NCBI GenBank assembly: GCA_964595655.1
Contig: CAZQQV010000061.1
Coordinates: forward strand, 1 to 7,824
DNA from: Caldimicrobium sp964595655
GTDB lineage: Bacteria > Desulfobacterota > Thermodesulfobacteria > Thermodesulfobacteriales > Thermodesulfobacteriaceae
Direction of reading: 5' to 3'
DNA: 7,824 bases
In this document: one piece after another, positions 1-6,885 of the stretch
How the letters are laid out: each line of letters begins with the position of its first letter
Position numbering within the stretch: position 1 is the first letter of the stretch
Position numbers and translations under genes: made by a program
The notes under the pieces: model-generated
What the model was told of the DNA's origin: nothing
Seen by the model: only the letters and a program-made list of their open reading frames with translations
Database searches by the model: none

Positions 1-710
1 ACAGAGAGATGGGCAAGGTGAAGAAAGGTCTTCGTTTCCTTGGCAAGAAGAAGATCTCTTACTACCGCAATGGTTTCAGCTGAAGAGGGAATACCTTTAA
101 GCCCAAGCTTGGCAGAAAGTTTTCCCTCATTTATTTGGCCTTTATATGAAAGATAAGAATCTTCACAATGGGAAATCACAGGCATATCAAAGTTTTTAGC
201 GTAAAGAAGGGCTCTTTTCATAAGGGCTGAATTGGAAACCCACTTTCCATCATCAGAAAGGGCTATGGCACCAGCTTTCTTGAGCCTTCCAAATTCAGTG
301 AGTTCCTTACCTTCTTGCCCTTTGGTGATAGCAGCAATAGGATAAACCTCAACCCAGCCCTTTTCCTTTGCCTTCTTAAGAATATAAGAAGTTACTTCAG
401 GGGAATCATTAACAGGTTTTGTGTTGGGCATGCAGGCAACTCTCAAAACTCCTCCATACAAAGCTGCTCTTGTTCCACTCTCTATGTCTTCCTTCCACTC
501 TTCCCCTGGGTCCCTCAAGTGAACATGCATATCAACAAGCCCTGGAAATACAAGTTTCCCCTCACAATCAAGCTGAAAAACTTCCTTATCTGAAAGTTCA
601 ATAGATCTGTCATAACCTCTAATTTTTCCCTCTTCAATTAGGAGATCTCCCACGAAATCAACAGGAAGAGTGGGATCAAGTATTCGCCCCTTTTTAAGAA
701 GTATTTTCAT
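1..710 (-). CDS. pyrC: Dihydroorotase, type I (PyrC), 3' end cut by window edge
   Basis: The reverse strand from the ATG at 708-710 stays open for 236 codons to the window edge, so the C-terminus is missing. Dihydroorotase is a zinc amidohydrolase that closes carbamoyl-aspartate to dihydroorotate, the third step of pyrimidine synthesis, in the cytoplasm. Visible motifs are DMHVHLRDPG (metal ligands H62 and H64, substrate Arg R66), CMPNTKPV (N96, substrate binding), LSDDG (D153), ISHCED (H181) and LAHLS (H234). This is the ligand set of the type I enzymes, with nearly the spacing of the Aquifex protein. The catalytic Asp expected near residue 305 lies outside the window. The start is 4 nt after the pyrB stop, with a weak AGGGG about 9 nt upstream, so translation is probably coupled to pyrB. 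Type I enzymes of thermophiles can form a complex with PyrB. Family call is firm. Confidence 0.95.
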   Translation of the reverse strand, partial: MKILLKKGRILDPTLPVDFVGDLLIEEGKIRGYDRSIELSDKEVFQLDCEGKLVFPGLVDMHVHLRDPGEEWKEDIESGTRAALYGGVLRVACMPNTKPVNDSPEVTSYILKKAKEKGWVEVYPIAAITKGQEGKELTEFGRLKKAGAIALSDDGKWVSNSALMKRALLYAKNFDMPVISHCEDSYLSYKGQINEGKLSAKLGLKGIPSSAETIAVVRDLLLAKETKTFLHLAHLS

Positions 711-714
711 CTCT

Positions 715-1644
715 TTAATCCCCTGAGAGGAGTCTTAGAAGAACAGCCATTCTTACAGCAACTCCATTTTCCACTTGCTCAAGGATTACCTGAAAGGGAT
801 ATTTCTCCATCTCATAGGAAAGTTCAACCCCCCAGTTTATGGGGCCTGGATGCATAAGAAGGGCCCCCTCTTTAAGAAACTCCAAATGCCCTGGTGTGAG
901 GCCAAAGTTTTCAGCGTATTCCTTTAAACTTGGAATAAAGGGCTCTCCGTGTCTTTCCCTTTGAATCCTTAAGGCTATCACCACATCTGCCCCTCTCAAA
1001 GCCTCTTCCACTTTATAACAAACCCTGAAAGCCCCTTTTTTAATCTCAAAAAAGTCCTTTTCTTTTTCATCTGGGAGAAGATGCCCAGGGCCTGTTACAT
1101 AAACCTCTGAGCCCATCTTTTGAAAACCAAGGATATCTGAGTGGGCAACTCTGCTGTGTTTTATATCTCCAACAATTGCAACCTTAAGGCCAGAGAGGGT
1201 TCCAAGTTTTTCTTTCACAGTGAGCATATCAAGAAGGGCCTGGGTAGGGTGCTCATGAATTCCGTCTCCCGCATTAACCACAGGAATCCTTAAGTACCGA
1301 GCAAGAAAATGGGGTGTTCCTGAAAGATTGTGCCTTATGACCACTAAATTTACTCCCAGGGCATAGAGATTTTTAATGGTATCAAGAATGGTCTCTCCTT
1401 TCTCAAGACTACTACCTTTGGCAGAAAAGCTCATGGTATCAGCAGAAAGCACCTTACAAGCCCTTTCAAAGGAAAACTTAGTACGCGTTGAGGGTTCATA
1501 AAACATGAGAAGAACAAGTTTTCCCCTGAGAGTTGGCACTTTGGGAATGGGTCTTTTAAGAATCTCTTTTAAATTCTCCGCAAGCTTGAGTATCTCATCA
1601 ATTGTCTCTGTTGAGAGGCTATAAATATCAAGAAGGTGCCTCAT
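715..1644 (-). CDS. pyrB: Aspartate carbamoyltransferase catalytic subunit
   Basis: This cytoplasmic enzyme joins carbamoyl phosphate and aspartate, the first committed step of pyrimidine synthesis. The 309 residues are the normal length of a catalytic chain. The carbamoyl-phosphate loop is FYEPSTRTKFSFE (S52, T53, R54, T55), followed by the EKGET loop (K82, from the neighbouring subunit), RH (R104), HPTQALLDM (H132, Q135), GDIKHSR (R165), LRIQRERHG (R226, Q228) and HPGPIN (265-270). The Arg that usually follows this last motif (HPxPxNR) is Trp271 here, a one-base change from CGG or AGG. No regulatory chain gene (pyrI) is adjacent. The ATG lies 2 nt after the LOG-gene stop and pyrC follows 4 nt downstream, so the pair is probably co-translated. 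I see no PyrR site or attenuator, as there is no leader. Alternative ornithine carbamoyltransferase is unlikely given the motifs and the pyrC neighbour. Confidence 0.97.
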   Translation of the reverse strand: MRHLLDIYSLSTETIDEILKLAENLKEILKRPIPKVPTLRGKLVLLMFYEPSTRTKFSFERACKVLSADTMSFSAKGSSLEKGETILDTIKNLYALGVNLVVIRHNLSGTPHFLARYLRIPVVNAGDGIHEHPTQALLDMLTVKEKLGTLSGLKVAIVGDIKHSRVAHSDILGFQKMGSEVYVTGPGHLLPDEKEKDFFEIKKGAFRVCYKVEEALRGADVVIALRIQRERHGEPFIPSLKEYAENFGLTPGHLEFLKEGALLMHPGPINWGVELSYEMEKYPFQVILEQVENGVAVRMAVLLRLLSGD

Positions 1645-1646
1645 CT

Positions 1647-2327
1647 TTAAATCCAGAGCTTCTCTTTGATATAATCTACAATTTCCTGAGGCTCATTAAG
1701 AATGGTAAAAATATTTAGGTCAGACTCTGAAATCTTTTGGGTAGGAATAAGAGTTTTTGTAAACCAACTATACAGGGGTTTCCAGAAGTCTTTGTCCACT
1801 AATACAATGGGAACGGGTCTTATTTTTCTTGTTTGCACAAGGGTTAAAATTTCAAACATTTCATCCATGGTCCCAAAACCACCCGGGAAAAATACGAAGG
1901 CTACGGAATATTTGGCAAGCATCACCTTTCTTATAAAGAAATATCTAAATTCAAGCTTTATATTGGCATAAGGATTGGGCTCTTGCTCAAGGGGAAGCCT
2001 TATATTCAGGCCAACAGAGTATCCTCCTGCCTCAGCTGCCCCTTTATTGGCTGCCTCCATTATTCCAGGGCCCCCTCCTGTTATTACCGAAAACCCGGCT
2101 TTAACAAGAAGTTTCCCCAGTTCATAAGCCTTTTGATAATCAGGATGTTCCGGCTTAGTTCTTGCTGAGCCAAAAATGGTAACCCCAGGATAGACCCTCG
2201 GCAAAACCTCAAAGCCATCCACAAATTCTGCAAGGATCCTAAAAAGCCTCCAGGACTCTTTAGCATGAAGACTTTCAAGAACATATTGCTTTTCTTCAAA
2301 AAAACGATTCTTAATTTCCTCTGGCAT
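1647..2327 (-). CDS. LOG-family (TIGR00730-type) nucleotide 5'-monophosphate phosphoribohydrolase
   Basis: A 226-residue cytoplasmic Rossmann-like protein. The two signature motifs of the LOG family are present: GGGPGIMEAANKGA at 84-97 and PGGFGTMDE at 148-156, with Glu156 in the catalytic position and R133-K134 where the family keeps its catalytic Arg. Characterised members cleave the base-ribose bond of AMP or cytokinin monophosphates; many were wrongly named lysine decarboxylases. About 45 residues precede the core fold, which is typical of the longer bacterial subtype. The ATG has a strong ribosome site (AGGAG, 7 nt spacer) lying inside the end of recO, which it overlaps by 17 nt. pyrB starts 2 nt after its stop. 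Whether the real substrate is AMP, another nucleotide or a modified base cannot be read from sequence; its place between recO and the pyrimidine genes fits a nucleotide-salvage or housekeeping role. Confidence 0.9.
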   Translation of the reverse strand: MPEEIKNRFFEEKQYVLESLHAKESWRLFRILAEFVDGFEVLPRVYPGVTIFGSARTKPEHPDYQKAYELGKLLVKAGFSVITGGGPGIMEAANKGAAEAGGYSVGLNIRLPLEQEPNPYANIKLEFRYFFIRKVMLAKYSVAFVFFPGGFGTMDEMFEILTLVQTRKIRPVPIVLVDKDFWKPLYSWFTKTLIPTQKISESDLNIFTILNEPQEIVDYIKEKLWI

Positions 2328-3075
2328 AAAGACACTCCTCTTTCAAAATCCTTAAAGATCTTGGCTCCCAGTCAAGATGATAAATGAAAAATTCCTCAAT
2401 TAGACGAATTAAAAAGGACTCTTCTGTTTTTGACAACCCTCTCATTAAGGTTTCAACCTCGTTAAGTTCTTTTATTCTAACAATCTTTCTCAAAAGGTCA
2501 ATCTGATTTAAACTCAAAGGATAAGAGGACCTCTCTTTGCAGGAGAGACACATCATTCCCCCAGCAGATATAGAAAAATAGTAAATCCTTTTTGGTTCTT
2601 TTCCGCATCTTACACATTCAGAAACCTGGGGATAGAGCCCGCAAATTTCAAGCCACTTTAATTCAAAAAAGCTCTTCACTACATTAAGATTAAAGGCCTC
2701 CCTTTTATCAAGGGTTTTTATAAAATCAACCAACCATTGAAAATGGCCCTTTTTAAAAGCCTCAGGTGCAGTAACATCAAGAATTTCAGAAAGATAGGAA
2801 AAAAGATAAAACTTTGAGAGGTCCACTCTTGGGCTTTCAGGAAGATATAGAAGATCCGCCCCTTCAAGGATAAGAAATTTACCCTTTTGAGGCCTTCTTA
2901 AGTGAACCCGCAAATAAGTGAGAGTCTCAAGGAGATTGAGAAAACGCCTTCTTGACTTTTGAGCCCCCTTGGCAAGGGCCCTTATTTTTCCACCAGGGGT
3001 TAATAAACTTACCAGTAAGTCTATTTCGTTTCTCTCTTCTTTGTCAAGAACTAAAGCTGGAAGCGAAAAAAGCAC
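2311..3075 (-). CDS. recO: DNA repair protein RecO
   Basis: RecO helps load RecA on SSB-coated single-stranded DNA in the RecFOR recombination pathway and anneals complementary strands. The 254 residues match the family length. The N-terminal OB-fold contains the usual PALVL start and a basic stretch, GKIRALAKGAQKSRRR (29-44). A helical domain follows, with a four-cysteine zinc site at C154, C157, C176 and C179. This zinc site is present in many but not all RecO proteins. The start is GTG (3073-3075): an in-frame TGA lies six codons upstream with no ATG between, and the family N-terminus aligns at this codon. Only one base separates it from the preceding stop (TAAAGTG) and there is no clear ribosome site, so translation probably depends on ribosomes finishing the SurA-like gene. 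The last 17 nt overlap the LOG gene. Confidence 0.93.
   Translation of the reverse strand: MLFSLPALVLDKEERNEIDLLVSLLTPGGKIRALAKGAQKSRRRFLNLLETLTYLRVHLRRPQKGKFLILEGADLLYLPESPRVDLSKFYLFSYLSEILDVTAPEAFKKGHFQWLVDFIKTLDKREAFNLNVVKSFFELKWLEICGLYPQVSECVRCGKEPKRIYYFSISAGGMMCLSCKERSSYPLSLNQIDLLRKIVRIKELNEVETLMRGLSKTEESFLIRLIEEFFIYHLDWEPRSLRILKEECLYARGN
2328..2343 (-). promoter_or_regulatory. Ribosome binding site of the LOG gene inside recO
   Basis: AGAGGAG on the minus strand ends 7 nt before the ATG at 2327-2325. It lies within the last codons of recO and decides the LOG start, giving a 17-nt overlap between the two genes. It is clearly better than the sites of recO, pyrB or pyrC in the same unit. 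Confidence 0.7.
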
Positions 3076-3076
3076 T

Positions 3077-3961
3077 TTAAAGATAAATTTTCACAAACTT
3101 ATTCTCCTTTAATTCTTTTATCCATTTTTCAATGTAATTTTGAGCCTTTTTCTGGAAGAGTTTTTCATAAAGTTGATTCTTTACCTCCTCATAGGAAGGA
3201 AGAGTCCCTGTATCAAATCTCACAAGTCTTATTATCTGGAAAACCTCGCCTCTTTTTTGAGGGGGAAGCACCTCTCCTGGTTTAAGTTTTTTTAGGGAAG
3301 AAAGAATCGTAGGATCAAGCTCCTTCTCCTTGAAGATCTCCCTAAAATAGTAGGTTTGGTCCTTGTAATTCCTCACAATGGTGTCAAAGCTTTTTCCCTG
3401 AAGCACCTCCTCGTAAATCTCCTTAACAAGTAGCTCCTCTTTAATTATTAAAATCTCAAGCTCATACTTTGGCTCAGGGTCATAATTTTTCACATACTCC
3501 TTGTAAGCCTCCTTTAACTCTTCCTCAGGGATAGCAATCTTTTCCCTAACGGTCAATTGGATGAATTTGATTTTCATAAGCTGGTCCCTGAGTTTATCTT
3601 TCAGAGCGGGATCCTTGAGAATCTCCGTTGCATTATCTCTATAGGTTTCTTTAATATACTGAGTAAGCTCTTCTTCGGTAACTTTTATATTAAATTTTTT
3701 GGCCTCAAGGCCAATCAAGGTATCTTCAATCCATTGGTTAAGCACCTCTTTTCTTATTTGTGTTTTTAAACGCTCTAATTCTACCGGATCCATATCTGGT
3801 TTAAAATAGGCTTTGTAAAAGGGCTCTGCCATCCTGTCCAATTCATAAAGGGTCAAAACCTCATCTCCAACGGTTGCAACAATTTTGTTAACTATTTTCC
3901 CTGCAAAAAGGGGGCTTGAAAATATAAAAAGAAAAAAAGATATAAAAATTAACCTTTTCAT
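3077..3961 (-). CDS. SurA-like periplasmic chaperone with degenerate parvulin region
   Basis: A secreted protein of 294 residues. Residues 1-20 form a signal peptide (Lys-Arg, a Phe/Ile-rich core, then PLFA before GK). Residues 22-145 resemble the SurA N-terminal chaperone domain: KIVNKIVATVGDEVLTLYEL is the usual opening, followed by helices with KEVLNQWIEDTLI. Residues about 165-247 occupy the position of a parvulin domain: YELEILII, then a helix and a short strand with EVFQIIRLV, preceded by LKPGEV. However, the signature GGDLG loop and the PYGYH-type strand are missing and the domain is short, so isomerase activity is unlikely. A C-terminal helix (255-290) matches the part of SurA that packs on the N-domain. 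It probably holds unfolded outer-membrane proteins in the periplasm. It starts 25 nt after htrA with no good ribosome site. Chaperone-only PpiC-like proteins are the alternative label. Confidence 0.82.
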   Translation of the reverse strand: MKRLIFISFFLFIFSSPLFAGKIVNKIVATVGDEVLTLYELDRMAEPFYKAYFKPDMDPVELERLKTQIRKEVLNQWIEDTLIGLEAKKFNIKVTEEELTQYIKETYRDNATEILKDPALKDKLRDQLMKIKFIQLTVREKIAIPEEELKEAYKEYVKNYDPEPKYELEILIIKEELLVKEIYEEVLQGKSFDTIVRNYKDQTYYFREIFKEKELDPTILSSLKKLKPGEVLPPQKRGEVFQIIRLVRFDTGTLPSYEEVKNQLYEKLFQKKAQNYIEKWIKELKENKFVKIYL

Positions 3962-3986
3962 CTTATTTTTTATTATTTAACTTTTA

Positions 3987-5465
3987 TTATTCAAGAGAAA
4001 GGGTTAGGTATTTCTTTCCTCTTCCAGTGGTGATTGCAATAACCAGTTTTCTTTTATTCTTGTTGTTTTTTAAAACCTCAAAAAACTCAACGGTATTTTT
4101 AATCTCTTTACCAAAGGCCTCTACAATCACCATCCCAGGATATAATCCTGCAAAGTCAGCCGGGGTATCTGGAAGCACATCCACAATAACTACTCCTTTA
4201 ACTCTTGTGGGGATTCCAAATCTCCTTGCTATGTCGGGAGTTAAATCAGAGACTACAAGACCAAATTCTTCAAGGAGAGCCTGCATTTCTTCAATTTCTG
4301 CTTTAGAAGTAAGAAAGCCTTTCTTAGGGGCTTCAATGGTAGCTTTAATAATTTTTCTTTCACTACCTCTAACAATCTCAAGCTCAGCCACACTTCCAGG
4401 TTTAAGAAGAAGAATCTGACTTCTCAACTCCGCAGCAGTTTTCACAGGCTTTCCGTTAATTTTTACAATTACATCCTTTTCTTTGATACCTGCTTTTTCA
4501 GCAGGAGAATTGGGGATAACCTCTGTAACAAGCACTCCCTCTGTAACTTTCAGCCCCAGGGCTTTGGCAAGATCAGGAGTCAAGTCTTGGATATATACTC
4601 CAAGCCAGCCTCTTTCAACTGTTCCCTTGGTCTTAAGCTGTTCTGCAATAGCTTTAACAAGATTAATGGGAATGGCAAAGCCTATTCCCATATATCCGCC
4701 AGATCTTGTAAAAATAGCGGTATTCATTCCTATTACTTCACCCCTGATATTGAGAAGAGGCCCTCCAGAGTTTCCAGGGTTTATAGCTGCATCAGTCTGA
4801 ATAAAATCCTCGACATCGGTGATACCTATTCCGCTTCTTCCCTTGGCACTAACCACACCCACTGTGACCGTATGGGTAAGCCCAAAGGGATTTCCAATGG
4901 CTATAACCCATTCACCAACCCTTATCAAATCAGAATTTCCAAGGGGCAAAGTGGGAAGATTATTTGCATCCACTTTGATTAAGGCCACATCCGAAAAGGG
5001 ATCAGTTCCCACCACCTTGCCCTGAAAAACTCTTCCATCAAGAAGTTTAACAGTGATCTTTTGGGCCTTTTCAACCACATGATTATTGGTAACGATATAG
5101 CCATCCTTGGAAATAATAAAACCTGATCCAGCCCCTCTTTCTCTAAACTTTGGCGGAGAGAAAAACCTTCTGAAAAACTCATCTCCAAAGAAATCAAAGG
5201 GATGCCCCCCGGGGACCCCTGTAACTACCCTTTCTGTTTCAATGTAAACCACCGCTGGAGCTGACCTTTCGGCAACAAGAGAAAAGGCCTCTGATAACTT
5301 TTGGGCAAGTTGAATACTCTCGTCCTTTAAAACCTTCCCATCCTCTGCAATTCCCCCTTGAGGTTTAAAAAGATTTAAATGCCTAAAGCTTTCTCTTGCA
5401 GCAAATCCGAGAAAAAAGGCAAGCAAAACTATAAAAACAACCTTGGGCACTGTAATTTTTTTCAT
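3987..5465 (-). CDS. htrA: HtrA/DegP-family (Do) periplasmic serine endoprotease
   Basis: A 492-residue envelope protease and chaperone of the Do family. Residues 1-6 are basic and 7-22 form a hydrophobic segment; with no clean cleavage motif it could be a signal peptide or a membrane anchor. The trypsin-like domain (about 60-280) has the full triad: His129 in TNNHVV, Asp159 in SDVALIKVD and Ser233 in GNSGGPL. Two PDZ domains follow, about 285-378 and 398-490; the first begins with the GWLGV loop typical of substrate binding. The start ATG overlaps the stop of the preceding nuclease gene as ATGA, and a strong purine-rich site (AGGGAGGG, 7 nt before the ATG) supports it. A possible internal promoter lies upstream. 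The length and two PDZ domains fit DegP/DegQ rather than the single-PDZ DegS. It sits between two folding factors, which supports a role in clearing misfolded exported proteins. Confidence 0.96.
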   Translation of the reverse strand: MKKITVPKVVFIVLLAFFLGFAARESFRHLNLFKPQGGIAEDGKVLKDESIQLAQKLSEAFSLVAERSAPAVVYIETERVVTGVPGGHPFDFFGDEFFRRFFSPPKFRERGAGSGFIISKDGYIVTNNHVVEKAQKITVKLLDGRVFQGKVVGTDPFSDVALIKVDANNLPTLPLGNSDLIRVGEWVIAIGNPFGLTHTVTVGVVSAKGRSGIGITDVEDFIQTDAAINPGNSGGPLLNIRGEVIGMNTAIFTRSGGYMGIGFAIPINLVKAIAEQLKTKGTVERGWLGVYIQDLTPDLAKALGLKVTEGVLVTEVIPNSPAEKAGIKEKDVIVKINGKPVKTAAELRSQILLLKPGSVAELEIVRGSERKIIKATIEAPKKGFLTSKAEIEEMQALLEEFGLVVSDLTPDIARRFGIPTRVKGVVIVDVLPDTPADFAGLYPGMVIVEAFGKEIKNTVEFFEVLKNNKNKRKLVIAITTGRGKKYLTLSLE

Positions 5466-6007
5466 GAGATTTCCCTCCCTTTTCCAGAAAATAATTTAAT
5501 TATAATATAATCCAAAATTAATTTCAGGTTAAGTACATCTTCTCTATTATAAAGGAGTAACTTTCTCAAAGCCAATCTATCTCCTTCTTCCTTCCATTTT
5601 TTCCAGAGCTTAACCGCAGTATAACCATTATATCCCTTTGTTTTTCTCTCAATACCAAGGGCCATTTCTATTTTCTTCAATCCACCTTTTAAACCGACAA
5701 GGGGTGTAAAGTGGAAGAGATCAAGATGAATCCTTGGATATTCAAGACTTGGAAAGGTCTTTTTTATGAAAGGAAGATCAAAATTTTCGCCCCCAAAGGT
5801 AATCCATATGGGCGTTGTTTCAAGAAACCTTAAAGCCTTTTCAAAATTCAAATCCTTCACAAAGGCATAGTATCTTCCATCTTTGCAAATCCCGATCACA
5901 GTAATATCATTTCTTTCCTTGGAAAGCCCTTCTGTCTCAATATCAAGAAAAAGGGCTTCCTTTCTAAACTTTAAGTAGGTCTCAAGAAGTTTTATCTTTT
6001 CTCTCAC
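5462..6007 (-). CDS. YprB-type RNase H-like DEDDy 3'-5' exonuclease
   Basis: A 181-residue single-domain nuclease of the RNase H-like fold, with no signal peptide, so cytoplasmic. The four acidic residues of a DEDDy exonuclease can be picked out: DIET (D22, E24), NFDLPF (D77, with N75), and YNRED (Y153 and D157, the Y-x3-D motif); D96 in LDLFH is an extra conserved acidic residue of the YprB group. Such enzymes remove nucleotides from 3' ends of DNA or RNA with two metal ions; the substrate of this group is not well established. The start is GTG at 6005-6007, supported by AAGGA with a 5-nt spacer, and no ATG lies between it and the DIET motif. It overlaps the prolyl-isomerase gene by 26 nt and htrA by 4 nt, so it is translated as part of this operon although its task appears unrelated to the envelope genes. 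Confidence 0.87.
   Translation of the reverse strand: MREKIKLLETYLKFRKEALFLDIETEGLSKERNDITVIGICKDGRYYAFVKDLNFEKALRFLETTPIWITFGGENFDLPFIKKTFPSLEYPRIHLDLFHFTPLVGLKGGLKKIEMALGIERKTKGYNGYTAVKLWKKWKEEGDRLALRKLLLYNREDVLNLKLILDYIIIKLFSGKGREIS
5466..5527 (-). promoter_or_regulatory. htrA: Possible internal promoter and strong ribosome site for htrA
   Basis: Inside the end of the nuclease gene the minus strand reads CTGAAA (5527-5522, four of six consensus), a 17-bp spacer and an exact TATAAT (5504-5499). Transcription would begin near 5492, giving a 27-nt leader that carries AGGGAGGG (5480-5473), 7 nt before the htrA ATG. This leader architecture is coherent, so htrA may be raised independently of the upstream genes, for example under stress. 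The region also encodes an Ile/Leu/Tyr-rich helix that is AT-rich by itself, so the match could be chance. Confidence 0.4.
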
Positions 6008-6875
6008 TGCTTTCCTTATCTAAATAAATCCTTGGCTGATACTTTTTAGCAAGATCTTCAATTATTTTCTCCATGGTTTCTTTTTCCTTTTCTCTCTTAA
6101 GCCTTTCTCTTACCAGATCCTTTACCTTTTCAAAGGGTAAAATCTCCTCAGGAACCTTTTTTTCAACTTTTACAAGGTGATATCCATAGGGAGACAAAAT
6201 GGGCTCACTAATTTCTCCTGGTTTTAATTTAAAGACCTTTTCTTCAAATTCAGGGATAGTTTCTCCCTTTCTTAAAATTCCAAGATCTCCTCCCTTTTCC
6301 CTTGAGGCAGTATCATCGGAATAAATTTTTGCAAATTCCTCAAATTTTGCCCCTTTAAGAAGTTGAGCCCTTACCTGTTTTGCCCTATTTAAAGCCTTCT
6401 CTTTGGTTTTGTTATCTGCATCCTTGGGCACATAAAACAAAATGTGCTTAAGTTTGACCCCTTCGGGCTGTTTAAATTCCGCTGTGTGCCTTTGATAGTA
6501 CTCTTTCATTTCCTCTTCGGTGATCTTTATCTCTGGCAGACTCTTTTGTAAATATGCCTCTGCAAGGATTGTTTTTTCACTCTCAAAGAGTTTTCTTTTC
6601 ACTTCAGGATCTTCAAAGAGTTTTCCCTCCTTTGCTGCAAGATATAAAAGAGTTATATTAACCCACCTTTCCACAAGGGCCTTTTCTATCTGAGGTTTTA
6701 AGGTTGGCTGAGCTTTTAGAATTTCTTCAACCCTTGGATCTTCTTTGATGAGCCTTTCAAGCTCGCTTTCTGTAAGTTTATAAGGCCCAACTTCAGCAAA
6801 GATTCTCTCTGAAAGGGCCCTTCCTGAAAACAGCAAAATCAAAGCTAACCCGATGAAAAAAAAGAACTTTTTCAT
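5982..6875 (-). CDS. Secreted parvulin-type peptidyl-prolyl cis-trans isomerase (PpiC/PrsA/SurA-like)
   Basis: A 297-residue exported folding factor. Residues 1-22 are a signal peptide (MKK, a Phe/Leu-rich core, SGRALS); there is no lipobox Cys, so it is a soluble periplasmic protein rather than a PrsA-type lipoprotein. Residues 25-130 are a helical chaperone part of the SurA_N type (AEVGPYKLTESELERLIK). The parvulin domain spans about 137-240 and is intact: LKHILF, then YSDDTASREKGGDLG (185-199), PEFEEKVFKLKPGEIS and GYHLVKV (231-237). A highly charged helix closes the protein. It should speed proline isomerisation in periplasmic and outer-membrane proteins. The ATG has AAAGGGGG about 5 nt upstream and lies 10 nt after the preceding stop. 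The 3' end overlaps the nuclease gene by 26 nt. It is the catalytically complete counterpart of the degenerate chaperone at 3961-3077. Confidence 0.93.
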   Translation of the reverse strand: MKKFFFFIGLALILLFSGRALSERIFAEVGPYKLTESELERLIKEDPRVEEILKAQPTLKPQIEKALVERWVNITLLYLAAKEGKLFEDPEVKRKLFESEKTILAEAYLQKSLPEIKITEEEMKEYYQRHTAEFKQPEGVKLKHILFYVPKDADNKTKEKALNRAKQVRAQLLKGAKFEEFAKIYSDDTASREKGGDLGILRKGETIPEFEEKVFKLKPGEISEPILSPYGYHLVKVEKKVPEEILPFEKVKDLVRERLKREKEKETMEKIIEDLAKKYQPRIYLDKESSERKDKTS

Positions 6876-6885
6876 AAATCCCCCT

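Noticed and set aside
315..593. Plus-strand open frame of 92 codons
   Set aside because: It lies wholly antisense to pyrC, whose motifs are unmistakable; the predicted protein has no recognisable domain.
1645..1646. Search for a PyrR site or attenuator before pyrB
   Set aside because: Only 2 nt separate pyrB from the LOG gene and no leader or hairpin is visible.
1702..2168. Plus-strand open frames opposite the LOG gene
   Set aside because: Antisense shadows without ribosome sites or domain features.
2084..2335. Minus-strand open frame of 83 codons starting just before the LOG gene
   Set aside because: Shifted frame of the LOG gene; the LOG frame carries both family signatures and a well-placed ribosome site.
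3962..3994. Promoter-like TTGAAT and AT-rich run before the SurA-like gene
   Set aside because: At correct spacing the -10 would sit directly against the ATG, so transcription would begin inside the gene; AT-rich spacer alone is not evidence. No hairpin suggesting a terminator either.
4027..4982. Several plus-strand open frames of 105-131 codons
   Set aside because: All are antisense to htrA, a complete gene with intact triad and PDZ domains; their Ser/Thr/Pro-rich or mixed composition is what reading the other strand of a coding region yields.
4979..5197. Minus-strand open frame of 72 codons within htrA
   Set aside because: Shifted frame inside the protease domain; no independent evidence.
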